This document shows positions 24,440-36,127 of a stretch of DNA of 64,000 nucleotides, piece by piece (the first letter of the stretch is position 1; every line of letters begins with the position of its first letter). Below the pieces are notes generated by a model. The model made no database searches, had not been told where the DNA came from, and saw nothing but the letters and a program-made list of their open reading frames with translations. Position numbers and translations under genes: made by a program. This stretch comes from Diplosphaera chodatii. Lineage: Eukaryota; Chlorophyta; Trebouxiophyceae; Prasiolales; Stichococcaceae. The stretch is from contig JAALGY010000049.1 in the NCBI GenBank assembly GCA_032358165.1, positions 1 through 64,000 of the forward strand, given 5' to 3'.

Positions 24440-25449
24440 CGGATGCACCTGATGCCAGTGATGGCTCGTCGAAAGCCCACGACTGCTCGCTGCCGTCAGC
24501 ACCTGTACATGCACCTTTCTTCCATTTGAGCATACTGTCATGTATACACGTGCAGATGAAGTATGACAGTCCGCACACAGCCAGCATGCATGCATGCATT
24601 GCGCATGCGATCACGACAGATAGCACAGGTGCGATCGATGAGGCAGCACACTGCAACACTTCCCACCATCTGGACCGTCGTAGTCGTCCATCGGCTCAGG
24701 CTGGATGTCATCAACTTCGGCATCATTGACCATGTTGTCGTTTGCGCCACCGCCAACGCCGGCAGCCCCATCTGCAACCCTGCCCGAGTCACCTCCAGCG
24801 GCAGCAGACGCGCCGTCCACGCTCCCCACATCGATGCCTGCTCAACATTACACATCCACGCCTGTGGTAGCGACGGGTGTGACCGACTCTGGGGCATATG
24901 CATGGTGCGTGTATGTCATGCGGAAAGTTCATCAGTACACGTTGTGCGGAACCCTCGACATGACACTAGATCATCGCATTGTGCTAGCATATGGCGCTGT
25001 GCGGCGTAAGGATGCTGCGTGAAGCGAGCAGGCACGTTGGCCTTCGGGATGCGAAAGGCGATTGAGCACAAGCTGGGGCTGCGCTCGCTTTCAAAGGTAC
25101 CTTCTTTGCGGATTCGATCATTATGATGTACATCCTGTCTACAGATGCTGCTTGATTAATGTGAAGTGTCCTGCGACGTTGCGGCGGCCCAGCTAACCGT
25201 TTTCTTGGAAGCTGAGAGCGAAGCACAGGGACGCCACTCACCGTGCTGCACCTCGTAGGCCAGTCGGCTCTTTTTACAGAGCGTTGGGATGTCGCCGACG
25301 CCATCACGTCTGCCATGCTTGCGCACGGTCTGCCACTTGACGGACGGTTCCTGCTCACCCGTTTGTCGCGGGGCGAACGCCCTAGATGCTGCGCAAGTGG
25401 GGCATTGGCATATGCAATCCAGCTGCTCACGATCAAGCCAGTCAGGCAT
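24440..25449 (-). CDS. 5' part of a further transposase-like gene, probably truncated
   Basis: Exon 1 starts at ATG 25449 and reads 'MPDWLDREQLDCICQCPTCA', then 'VKWQTVRKHGRRDG', and ends with a GTGAGT donor near 25242. The closely spaced cysteines followed by 'T...H' resemble the N-terminal zinc knuckle of CACTA transposase genes. Two downstream acidic blocks, 'AEVDDIQPEPMDDYDGPDGG' (near 24690) and 'SWAFDEPSLASGASEV' (near 24450), look like the acidic linker usually found between that knuckle and the catalytic core. No catalytic core follows: beyond about 24400 the frames break down. It may be a 5' fragment or a regulatory (TnpA-like) protein. Low confidence in exact exon borders. Confidence 0.4.
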
Positions 25450-25649
25450 GGTGCGGCCGCGCTGCAAGACTGCTATGCGCGGCATGCCGGTAACCTGTGC
25501 ATGCATGACTGTGCTTGAAGGAGGAATAATCGGTAGGGGTGTCTGGCAAAAAACAGTTGGGACAGGAATGCCTTTCAAAAAAAGCTTCGAGAGCAGTCAT
25601 TTAATTTCAGATCATGAATACTGGTGCAATCAACCTGTGCTGCAAACGG

Positions 25650-28573
25650 TCACTTCCGCCAGTTGCTGCAAGCCTGCTGTCCCAGCAGCACAGTAGACAG
25701 GACGCAGAACTGCAGGTTCAGCGAATCGGGGAAGGTTTTGGAGGCAAAGCAGCCCTGCGCCACGCTGCGCCGCATCTCTGCATAGTGTGGCAGCTTGTGC
25801 GCCAGCACTCCGTCCACTGTGAACTTTACGCACGGCTGCAGGTTGATCACCTGCACAATTTCAACAAAACCCGATCAGTCCAAGGAGAAGGGCATCAAGA
25901 TTCAGGTGACATCATGCAGGAAATACATGCTTGCGGTGTGCAGCACTTTGGCAATAGACAAATCACTTCTGCCGCATGGAGCAAGCATGACTGTACCACG
26001 TGCGGGTGGCCGGGGGGCACCACCATGATCTCGCCATGCCGCTGGTAGATGAGCCGCAGGGGCGCACCGCTGTCCCGGTCTGCGACGCTGCGCTTGGCCT
26101 CCAGCGCTGCTGCCAGGGCCTCAAGCTGCAGCTGCTTCAGGTCGGCAAAGGCAACGCCTGTGGGGAAGCCGTGACCTTTGCACCACAGATCTGCCTCTGC
26201 CAGGGCTGGAGGCGTCAAGACACCCCACAGCGCCAGCGGTTCCTCCAGCTGCAGGCAGCAAGGGTGCAAATGTGGATGTAGCCTTCATGAGCCACCAGTT
26301 GACAGCACACGGTGTCACGGGTTGATTGCTAAGTTGATCTTCAAGGCGTACTACCAGGGTTCAGCCAGCCATTCAGGTGCACACCTGGAGCATTGGGGGC
26401 GGATCATGTTGCCGCGCAGCGTCGCTGATGGACTGGATGTCTAGCGCCAGGGCTAGCGCGTAGGACGTGGCATGGTCCACATGGACCGTGGACGAGTGCT
26501 GCGCCCGTGTATCCACGAACACCTGGCCCCGCGTGGCAAAGTCGCTCATCAGCCTGCGCACAGTTCAACACCTCACAGTCAAGCTCGCGGCATGCAGGCC
26601 CTCCTAAGCACAGAAGCCAGCAGTTTCTTTTACAGCTGACAACTTGTGTTCTCTATGAGTGACATATCAAAGCGCATGGTGGCAGGTCATCACCTGTCCA
26701 GGTGCCCATCAGGTGCCCAGGCGCCAATCCCGCTGACCCTTTGCAGCTGCCGCACTGGGTCGGCTGCAAAAGCGGAGCTCGCCCCCTCCCGCAGCTCCAA
26801 CCCCACTGTCACGTACTCCCGCCCGCCGTGCACTGCTGTTACCAGCTGCTTGATGGAGCGCTTGCCACCATTCAACCTGCAGAGCACGCCCCGCACCTCA
26901 TCCCCTCCGCAGCCGATCGGCAGGGAATCATACATCATTGCAATGCCAGCGGATGCAGGTTGCATCACACATTACACTGTTTCTGGGTCGCCTGTTTCAC
27001 ACAAGCCTACCTGTCAGCGTGATCCGGGTGCAAGATGTCGAAGAGGTGCAACAGGTTGACCCGGTGCGGCAAGCAGTAGCCCGGGAGGAGCTGCGGCGCT
27101 TCGGTGTCCAGCTGCACGTGGAATGTCAGCTGAGTCAGGTGCGATGCATGCAGCCCTACAACCTCTAGACACTTATGCAGCCCCTGGAGCATTGCACACT
27201 CGTTCGTCAGTCGCAGCATGATGTGCAAGCCTGGCGTGGGGATGTTCAAAACGAACATCAATAGGCGGGAACTGGCATATCAGGTTACCTTCCACTGAGG
27301 CAGCTCGTTGAAGGCAGCTGCGCCGCCGGCGTGCTTGACCAGCTGCTGCACGAAGTGGCACAGGTATCGTGCGGCCGCCGGATCGATCACTGGCTGCACG
27401 CTGATGGCCCGGTGTGACTGGTACTGCTCCCGTGCGCAGTCTTCATGGAACCATATGTCGTCCACCCTGTCCACCTGCATGACAAGAGACGGCATCCTAT
27501 GAGGCAGGCGACATTGGCGGTGCAGATGCGGTACTACGGTGGGTACAACATGTCAGGTGCATGTGCGGCGCACGTGCGGCGCACGTGCGGCGCATATGCG
27601 GCGCACAGGCGTCATGATGGCACCCACCAGCACGTTGCTCAAGACAGAAATGCAGCGATGGCTTGTCAAGAAGATGGAAGCCGGTTCACAAAGGTTTCAT
27701 ATGTCTACCTTTGCCATTGTAAACACCATGTGCTGGCTGCATACGGGGCAGGTGGCGTTCTCCCGCACATCGGTCATTACCACCTTGGGTTGCTCGGACC
27801 ACATGTGCAGCTGTGCGAGCAGGTCCTCGACGGACTCGAAGCCCAGCTCCGTCATGAGGTAACGGGCGTAGGTGCCCGCCATGGGGCCGGTGCCGCAGCT
27901 GCAGTGGTGGCATTGGGCTGCAGCTGGCTCGTCAATCTGCAGCAAGAGCGCCAATGCTCAGCATTCGGAACACACGATCAGAAAGCACAGCCTGCAGCCG
28001 CAATCTCATCGCATGCATCCAGTCGCCAGGCTGCAGACTGCACATTAGATGTGATGTGATCTGCAACACCTTTGGCGTCAGTCCTTCACACAGCAAGGTA
28101 TGGCAGCCAGCAGCACACCCTCGCTGCATCAGAAGGCGGCAAGTGCAGCTTGGTCCGAGGCTACGACGACAGAGAGCCTTATAGATCGACCATGGTGTGC
28201 TGGAAAATTTCAAACTTACCCGCAGCCTCTTGGGCTTGGGCGTATAGACGCGTGAGGCCGCCGGTAGCTTCTGCTTCTCCAGTGGCACCTTTGTGTTGAC
28301 CGGCCAGCCGGCCGTGATGTGGCCGTCCTGATCTAGTATGACAGATTGCTGATTCCGCCGCTGCGCATTGAAGTTGCCCTGAACTAGGCCGGCGATCCTG
28401 TGTGTCGACCAATGCTTTTGGGCTGACTCATGGCCACGCGCAGTGAAGACGCCGTCCTGCAAGACGCTCTGCTTGCAATCGCCCACGTCGCAGACAAAGG
28501 CTGCCATTGATCGCAATCGAGAGTGGCCGACCTGCTGCAAGTGCTTGTGCACCGGCTCAAGCACCACATTCAT
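25650..28573 (-). CDS. JmjC-domain protein, candidate histone demethylase, as transposon cargo
   Basis: Eight exons (28573-28220, 27936-27709, 27474-27289, 27111-27011, 26876-26694, 26553-26385, 26248-25997, 25850-25650) join with agreeing phases to 557 residues and a TGA. The family uses Fe(II) and 2-oxoglutarate, usually to demethylate histone lysines in the nucleus. Residues ~25-60 form a Cys/His finger-like block and exon 2 has further CxxC pairs. Exon 6 carries 'QHSSTVHVDHATSYALAL', with the Fe ligands His375 and Asp377. Exon 7 ends 'YQRHGEIMVVPPGHPHV' and exon 8 continues 'VINLQPCVKFTVD', the classic JmjC closing strand with the third ligand His near 490, most like the KDM3/JMJ25 type. 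All three Fe ligands are present. Substrate is unknown. It is divergent from the gene at 28990. Confidence 0.92.
27564..27607. repeat. 11-bp tandem repeat x4 in a JmjC intron
   Basis: TGCGGCGCACG repeated four times with small changes in the last two. It lies in the intron between 27475 and 27708 of the JmjC gene, so it does not affect the protein. Confidence 0.9.
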
Positions 28574-28989
28574 GGAACCTCACAGATCGACTTGCAAAGC
28601 CGTCGTGCGTCACAAGCGCGACAGTCTCGTTCTGGAAAGCTGGCACGACCGTCACGACGGCCGACCATTTCAAACCTGCCCACAGCAGCACAGCTTCCAG
28701 CAGCCAGCACTCTACGTCCATTTTGAATCCTGGGTTCCTGCCTGACGGCACTTTCAAAGTTGTGCTGCAAGCAATGAGCGGGGACAACGCGTACGAGGCC
28801 AGTCGGCAAGCGCGCATGCTTGAGAACAAAGCAAGGCTTGAATCGTGCGGTGTGCAGCAAGCTGCCGTTGAGCTGCACCGTTCAGCTGCTGACTCTTGTC
28901 GGGGTAACAACACTCGGTCAGGCAGGTCACGGATCACGTCGTGTGCCCAGCGCACAATTCATTTGCGGTCTAGGACAACTCAGGGTACA

Positions 28990-30129
28990 ATGACTGCACC
29001 AGCATCACCTGTAACCCCCGGCACCTCAGCAGAGGCCGCCAGCCAGGGTGCAATCAGCACACCCATCTCAGCTAGACTGATGTCCAACGGCTTGTTCACG
29101 CCTCGAACAGCGCGGCAAATCAGCAGCACATTGAAAGAGAACGACGTGGACGAGAGTGTGCTTGCAGCCGGTCTGCAGCCGAAGGACTTGCAAACGATCG
29201 GTCTCAGCTTCGGCCACGCCCATAAGACGGTGGCAGCTTACGCCCTGCGGACCGATAGCCCGCCAGGTGAGCTTGTCATCTATATCCTGACTGCTTGGTG
29301 TTGCTGCGCTGCCGCGGCTATGAAATGCATGAGCATGTTGGCAGCTGCATTTGAATTCTGCGGGGTGTTTGTTTGCTGCAATCTGTGCTGCAACAGCATG
29401 CTTGCTGCCCTTCAGATTATGATGCATGCTTGAGCTGCTTGCGTTTGTCTTGCAGACAGCCTTCAAACGACGGCATCTGGTGCGTCGGAGGCAGCCATGG
29501 TGGCCAGGAGATTGAAGCGCAAACGCGACGCAAAGACCGCGCTGGGCCACAACCTGACCAAGGGCTTGCTCGCACTGAATTGGATCGGGCAATCAAACCA
29601 CAAGAAAAACATGAAATGGGAGGATGTCTGCACAGAGAAGGCGCCCAACTTCCAGGTGCAGTCTCACTGTGTGTTCTCATTCGCTGGTGACGTTCCGCAA
29701 GTTTGGCTTGAACAATGATGTCTGCAACCCGAGTGAGCTTGTCTGCCTAACGCCTTTTGCTACCAGCTGGGAGGTTGCCTAGACATTTACTGATGTGCGA
29801 CATCATCATGACTACACGCGTATCAGAAGTTGCGCAAGCAGCTGATCGATGCACACCCTGAGTTCAGCGGCAAATCACACGAGGGCGCAGTGGAACTCAC
29901 TGGGATGTTCAAGAATAAGTTGAACAACGAACGTAAAGAGAAGAAAGAGAAGAAAGGAAAGGGTGTGTCATTCCCTCCGCGATGCTGTAGTATGTTGTAG
30001 CTCTACATCCCAATGCTATTGCGGCATACCAGTTCTGCCGCATCATGCAACACTGACACCTGTACTGTTTCTTGTGCAGAAAACACGGAGGAGGACGCTG
30101 AGACCGAGGGAGACGTCTCCGACCAATAG
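28990..30129 (+). CDS. Small unknown protein with lysine-rich C-terminal region
   Basis: Four exons (28990-29266, 29456-29655, 29827 to about 29960, about 30079-30129) join in phase to roughly 220 residues. The N-terminal half is Ser/Thr/Ala-rich ('MTAPASPVTPGTSAEAASQG') with a helical 'LKENDVDESVLAAGLQPKDL' segment. Exon 2 is basic ('MVARRLKRKRDAKTALGHNL') and contains 'NHKKNMKWEDVCTEKAPNFQ'. Exon 3 ends in alternating Lys/Glu, and the last exon is acidic ('NTEEDAETEGDVSDQ'). No family recognised; a nuclear DNA- or chromatin-associated protein would fit the charge pattern. An in-frame ATG at 28774 could extend the N terminus. Last gene before the right transposon end, divergent from the JmjC gene. 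Confidence 0.6.
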
Positions 30130-30519
30130 CCAACCCCACGTCAGCTCCGCCAACAACAGGCAAGCTCTTGCAGCCGCAGTCTTGCAGTCGACTGCATGGG
30201 AGCTCACATGTCCACGGTCGCATGTGCACCATGCCAGGTCTAGGAATCGAAAGCCAGCACTCACTGTCTGAAAGAAAATGACCGTTCGCTTGTGTATGAC
30301 CATATGCAGGCCGGCCCCATGGCTCCACCGCTTCAAGAGCAAGGGTGCACAGGCGGCGGCACCGGCGGCAGCGGCAATCGCTAGCGTACCGTCTCATATT
30401 CGGGCATGCAGTAGGGGTGGCCTTGGTGGCGTCGTAGATCGTGTAGTAGATAGGCAGCATGCAGCATTTGTTATACATGCAGGAGAGGCTGCAATTCATC
30501 TGCAACGTGATGCATTGCC

Positions 30520-30808
30520 ATGCTGTAGTATACCTGCTGTAAAACGTTGCGATATACTACGCGTTGTTTACCGTCCCGGTATACAGCCCTGTCCTAAACC
30601 CTGCGCACTCTCCGGCTCTAGTATACCACTCCTGGTAAATGGCATTGGCTTCATCGGTAAACCGGGCACAACCCCTCGGTAAACGACCCGTCGTATCGGA
30701 TCTGGCTACCCACGCACGGTAAACTTTACCAGGCCGTACCATGGTACTGGCACCATGGTAACCAACGCGGTAAACCGCCATGGTAAACCGTTCGTTTCAC
30801 TTGTAGAG
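30520..30808. promoter_or_regulatory. Right subterminal repeat region (GGTAAA / GTATACC)
   Basis: Eight GGTAAA/TTTACC words in about 240 bp, plus GTATACC and ACCATGGT palindromes, ending at the terminal repeat. Mirrors the left end and the ends of the 1.9-kb element. One CCTAAACCCT telomere-like word lies near 30592. Confidence 0.7.
30798..30808 (-). repeat. Right terminal inverted repeat of the 27.9-kb element
   Basis: CACTTGTAGAG, perfect inverse complement of 2911-2921, followed directly by the target-site copy CAT (30809-30811). Confidence 0.92.
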
Positions 30809-33800
30809 CATTGTCGCCAGCGGCTGCTGTGTCACAGACCTGCATTCGAGGGGATACATCGTGCATGGAGGCTGCCAGATGCACCTGACTTAGCATCACC
30901 AAGCGATCTCCACAACCTGGCATGCCATATAGTAGCTACGCTGGCTTGTAGGCATGTTGCTGATGACAGATGACATGCGGCTCCACGCTTCCAGTGGCTA
31001 CGGTGCCGTAGACTCGAGCAGCAGGCAATCACAGGCGTGCAGTAGGCTTACCGAATCATGTGCTGGAAGCTGCTTTCACAGACGCCCACAACCCGCTGAC
31101 CGCCCCGCCCTCAGCATGGTCTGGAGTCGGCGGCACCGCCCTCCAGTGGCGCCAGGGGCGGCTGTGCCTGGCGCCTGACCATTCTGCATTACAGACTGTG
31201 TCCTGAGGACGCCAGATGCACCTTGTTCAGCATGAACAGGCACTTCCCACAACCCGTCATGGCATGCAGCAGCTGCGCTGGCCCGTAGGCCATGATAATG
31301 ACAGATAACGTGCCCAGTGCAGCGGCTGCCTGCTGCAGGTCCTGCAAGTCGAGTTTCAGGCATTCAACAGCATGCCATAGGCTTACCGAATCATGTGCTG
31401 GAATCTGCTTTCACAGACGCCCACAACCCGCTGACCGCCCCGCCCTCAGCATGGTCTGCAGTCGGCGGCACCGCCCTCCAGTGCCGCCAGGGGCGGCTGT
31501 GCCTGGCACCTGACCATCCAACAGCCCAAGCCATGTCCTGGGGATGCCAGATACACTTCGTTCATCACCAACGGGCAACGACCACAACCTAAGGTGACAT
31601 GCAGTTGCTGTGTTGGCCTGCAGGCCATGACATTGGCATATGACGTGCCCAGTGCGACGGCTGGTGGCTGTGGTTCCTGTAATTCGAGTATCAGGCAGTC
31701 AAGAGCATGCAATAGGCCTACCGAATGCAGACTCGGAGGCTGCTCGCACAAACGCCCACAACACGCTGAACGCCCCGCCCTCGGCATGTCTGCAGTTGGC
31801 GGTATCGCATGCCCACCGCTACCGGCCCCTGTTTTTTCTGGGTCCTGCGCATTCAACAGCCCAAACCATGTCCTTAGGATGCCAGATGCATTTCGTTCAG
31901 CACCAACGGGCAACGACCACAACCTGAGCTGGCATGCAGCAGCTGTGCTGGGCTATTGGTATCGGTACTGACAGATGACGTGCCCAGTGCAGCGGCTGAT
32001 GGCTTGGTGCCTCGTATCGGATTATCAGGCATCCACAGCATGCAATAGGCCTACCGAATGCAAAGACGGAGGCTGCTTTTGCGAAGGCCCCCAACCCGAT
32101 GATCGCCCCGCCGTCGGCTTGGTCTGCAGCCGGCGGTAGCGCACGCCCGTCGCGGCTGGTCGCTGTTCTCCGTGGTTACTGACCACTGGGCATCTCAAGC
32201 CGTGTCCTGAGGACGCCACATGCACGTCGTTCAGCACCAACAGCCAATGACCACAACCTGATGTGGCATGCAGCCATTGCGTTGGCCAGCAGGCCATGCT
32301 ATTGACAGATAACATGCCCGGCAGTAACGACTAGTGGCTGTAGGACCTCACAATGGAGCATTAGGCAATCACAAGCATGCACTGGGCCTACCGAACGCAA
32401 TGTCGCAAGCTGCTTTCGCAGACGCCCACAACCCGCTGACAGCGCCGCCGTCGGCATGGTCTGCAGCAGCGGTAGCGCATGCCCATCGCCGCCGGTTCAT
32501 GCTTTCCCTGGCTCCTGACCATTGGGCATCCCAAACCGTGTCCTGAGGATGCCAGACGCACATCGTTCCGCATGAACAGGCAGTTCCCACAACCTGATGT
32601 GGCATGCTGCAGTTGCGCTGGCTCTGCAGGCCATGACACTGGCAGATGATATGCCCGGTGCAGCGACTGGTGGCAGCAGGACCTAAAATCCGAGTGTCAG
32701 GCGATCAAGAGCATGCAATTGGCTTACCGAATCATGTGCTGGAAGCTGCTTTCGCAAATGCCCACAACCTGCTGACCGCCCGGCCATCGGCGTCCTTCAA
32801 AGCCAGCGGCAGCGCATGCCCACCACCGCCGGCCCCTGTTCTTCCTGGCTCCTGAGCATTTGGCATCCCAGACCGTGTCTTGAGGATGCCGCATGCATTT
32901 CGTTCAGCACCAACAAGCAGTTCCCACAACCTGACATGGCATGCACGGCTGTGCTGAGCCGCGGGCCTAGCTCATGACAGATGATGTGCCCGGTAGCAAC
33001 GACTGGTGGCTGCAGGTCTTGCAATTCAAGTATCAGGCATTCAAGAGCATGCACTGAGCCTACCGAATCACAAGCTGGAAGCTGCTTTCGCAGATGCCCA
33101 CAACCCGCTGACCGCCCCGCTGTCAGCATGGTCTGCAGTCGGCGGTAGCGCATGCCCACCGCCGCCAGGGGCTGCTGTGCCTGGCTCCTGACCAATTGGC
33201 ATCCCAAACCGTGTCCCGAGGATGCCAGATGCACATCGTTCAGCATGAATATGCATTACCACTACCTGATGTGGCGGGCGACAGCTGCGCTGGATTGCAG
33301 GCCATGATACCTGACAGATGACGTGCACATTGCAGCAGCTGGTGGTTGTAGGGCTTGAAATCCGAGTGTCAGGCATCCAAGAGCATGCACTAGGCTTACC
33401 GAGTCATGTGCTGGAAGCTGTTTTCGTACACGCCCACAACCCCTTGGCCGCCCCGCCACCGGCGTGCTCTGCAGCCGGCGGTAGCGCACGCCCATTGCCG
33501 CCGGCCCCTGTTTCCCTGGCAGCTGGGCATTCAGCATCCCATACCGTGTCCTGAGGCTGCCAGATACACATGGTTCAGCATCAACAAGCAACGACCACAA
33601 CCTAAGGTGACATGCAGTGGCTGTGCTGGGCTGTTGTCATCGGCACTGGCAGATGACGTGCCCAGTGCAGTAGCTGGTGGCTGCGGGACCTGCAATTCGA
33701 GCATCAGGCATTCAAGAGCATGCAATAAACCTACCGAATGCAGAGTCGGAGGCTGCTTCCGCACACGCCCACAACCTGCTGACAGCGCCGCCGTCGGCGT

Positions 33801-35946
33801 GCCCCGGAGTGGGCGGCACCGCCCTCCAGTGCCGCCAGGGGCTGTTCCTCTGGCACCTGGCCATTCTGCATCTCAAACCATGCAGTGAGGATGCCTAATG
33901 CACTGCAGTCGGCATGAACAGGCAATTCCCACAACCTGATGTGGCGGGCGACAGCTGCGCTGGATTGCAGGCCATGATACCTGACAGATGACGTGCGCAT
34001 TGTAGCAACTAGTGGCTGCAGGACTTAAAATTCGAACATCAGGCAATCAAAAGCATGCAATAGGCCTACCGAATCATGTGCTGGAAGCTGCTTCTGCAGA
34101 CGCCCACAACCCGCCGGCCGCCCCGCCATCGGCATGCTCTGCAGCCGGCGGCACCGCCCTCCAGTGCCGCCATGGGCTGCTCTGCCTGGCACCTGACCAT
34201 TTGGCACCCCAAACCATGCAGTGAGGATGCCGAACGCACTGCAGTCGGCACTGGCAGGCAGTTCCCACAACCTGATATGGCATGCAACAGCTGTGCTGGG
34301 TTCATGATGTCGGCACTGACTGACGATGCGCACATTGCAGCAAGTACTGGCTGCAGGACCTCACATCGGAGTATCAGGCATTCAAGAGCATGCCATAGGC
34401 TTGCCGAATCATGTGCTGGAAGCTGCTTTCGCAGACGCCCACAACCCGCTGACAGCGCCGCCACCGGCGCGGCCTGCAGCCGGCGGTAGCGCACGTCCAC
34501 CGCGGCTGGTCGCTGTTCTCCGTGGTTACTGACCACTGGGCATCTCAAGCCGTGTCCTGAGGATGCCAGATGCACGTCGTTCAACATGAACGGGCAGTTC
34601 CCACAACCTGACATGGCATGCAGCAGCTGTGCTGGGTTGCTGACATCGGCACTGACTGACGACGTGCTCAGTGCAGCGGCTGGTGGCTGCAGGTCCTGCA
34701 CTTCGAGCATCGGGCATTCGGGAGCATGCATTAGGCCTACCGAATGCAGCGTTGGAAGCTGCTTTCGCAAATGCCCACAACCCGCTGACCGCCCCGCCGT
34801 CGGCACGGTCTGCAGTCAGCGGCACCGCCCTCCAGTGCCGCCATGGGCTGCTGTTCCGGGCACCTGACCATTCGGCACCCCAAACCATGCAGTGAGGATG
34901 CCGAATGCACTGCAGTCGGCACTGGCAGGCAGTTCCCACAACTTGACATGGCTTGCAGCAATTCGTTGCGCTGGCCCTGTAGGCCATGATACCTGATAGA
35001 TGACGTCCATTGCAGCACCTAGTGGCTGCAGGACCTGCAGTCTGAGCATCAGGCATTCAAGAGCATGCGCTGAGCCTACCGAACCACATCCTGGAAGCTG
35101 CTTTCGCGGATGCCCACAACCCGCTGACCGCCCTGCCACCGGCGCAGCCTGCAGCCGGCGGTAGCGCACGTCCACCGCGGCTGGTCGCTGTTCTCCGTGG
35201 TTACTGACCACTGGGCATCTCAAGCCGTGTCCTGAGGATGCCAGATGCACGTCGTTCAGCATGAACGGGCATTTCCCACAACCTGATATGGCATGCAGCA
35301 GCTGTGCTGGGTTGCTGACATCGGCACTAACTGAAGACGTGCTCGGTGCAGCAGCTGGTGGCTGCAGGTCCTGCACTTCGAGCATCGGGCATTCCAGAGC
35401 ATGCAATAGGCCTACCGAATGCAGCGCTGGAAGCTGCTTTTGCAGACGCCCACAACCCGCTGACCGCCCGGCCATCGGCGTCCTTTAAAGCCGGCGGTGT
35501 CACATGCCCACCACCGCCGGCCCCTGTTTTTCCTGGCTCCTGAGCATTTGGCATCCCAGACCGTGTCTTGAGGATGCCGCATGCATTTCGTTCAGCACCA
35601 ACAAGCAGTACCCACAACCTGACATGGCATGCACGGCTGTGCTGGGCCGCGAACCTAGCTCATGACAGATGATGTGCCCGGTAGCAACGACTGGTGGCTG
35701 CAGGACCTGCAGTCTGAGCATCAGGCATTCAAGAGCATGCGCTGAGCCTACCGAACCACATCCTGGAAGCTGCTTTCGCAGATGCCCACAACCCGCTGAC
35801 TGCCCCGCTGTCAGCATGGTCTGCAGTCGGCGGTATCGCATGCCCACCGCCGCCAGCCCCTGTTTTCCCTGGCTCCTGACCAATTGGCATCCCAAACCGT
35901 GTCCCGAGGATGCCAGATGCACATCGTTCACCACGAACAGGCAGTT
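30809..35946. repeat. 335-bp satellite array, left block (about 15 units)
   Basis: A conserved landmark (CCCACAACCCGCTGAC and variants) recurs at about 31081, 31416, 31751, 32084, 32421, 32757, 33092, 33429, 33764, 34098, 34434, 34770, 35109, 35445 and 35781, spacing 333-339 bp. Units also share TACCGAATCATGTGCTGGAA, GTCTGCAGTCGGCGG and CCTGAGGATGCCAGATGCAC. The first unit is the most diverged, as expected at an array edge. 335 is not a multiple of three and the frames shift from unit to unit, so the long open frames here are not protein-coding. The right end is the AGTT target copy at 35943-35946 of the inserted 1.9-kb element. Confidence 0.95.
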
Positions 35947-36127
35947 CTCTACAAGTGAATTTGGCCCTTTACCACAGCAGTTTACTACGGGGACCCATAG
36001 TATACCACGCCAATGCGGTAAACGACAGCAGAACGTAGTATACTCGTAGTACCCTGGCATGATATACCGTGAAATTGACCGAACAGTGGTAAATGACCCT
36101 GATACAATCACCAAGCAAGGTGCTTTT

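Larger units (their letters stand above)
2911..30808. mobile_element. 27.9-kb cargo-bearing DNA transposon (CACTA/Plavaka-like)
   Basis: Bounded by perfect 11-bp inverted repeats, CTCTACAAGTG at 2911-2921 and CACTTGTAGAG at 30798-30808, flanked by the 3-bp direct repeat CAT (2908-2910 and 30809-30811). The termini resemble plant CACTA ends (CACTACAAG) and 3-bp duplications are typical of that superfamily. The flanks are two halves of one 335-bp satellite unit, so the insertion is inferred from an almost reconstructible empty site. Inside are an intact Tnp2 transposase, a Plavaka-type transposase, a JmjC protein, a C2HC/LRR-like protein, two unknown proteins, a 115-bp tandem array and GGTAAA/GTATACC-rich ends. 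Nested insertions inside it cannot be excluded, but I found no internal inverted-repeat pair. Intact reading frames suggest recent activity. Confidence 0.9.

Noticed and set aside
2911..30808. Integrated giant virus, virophage or Maverick/Polinton
   Set aside because: No family-B polymerase, capsid, packaging ATPase or integrase was seen. Genes have many spliceosomal introns, and the ends fit a CACTA-type transposon.
2911..30808. Retrotransposon (LTR or LINE)
   Set aside because: No reverse transcriptase, gag or protease motifs, and no long direct terminal repeats.
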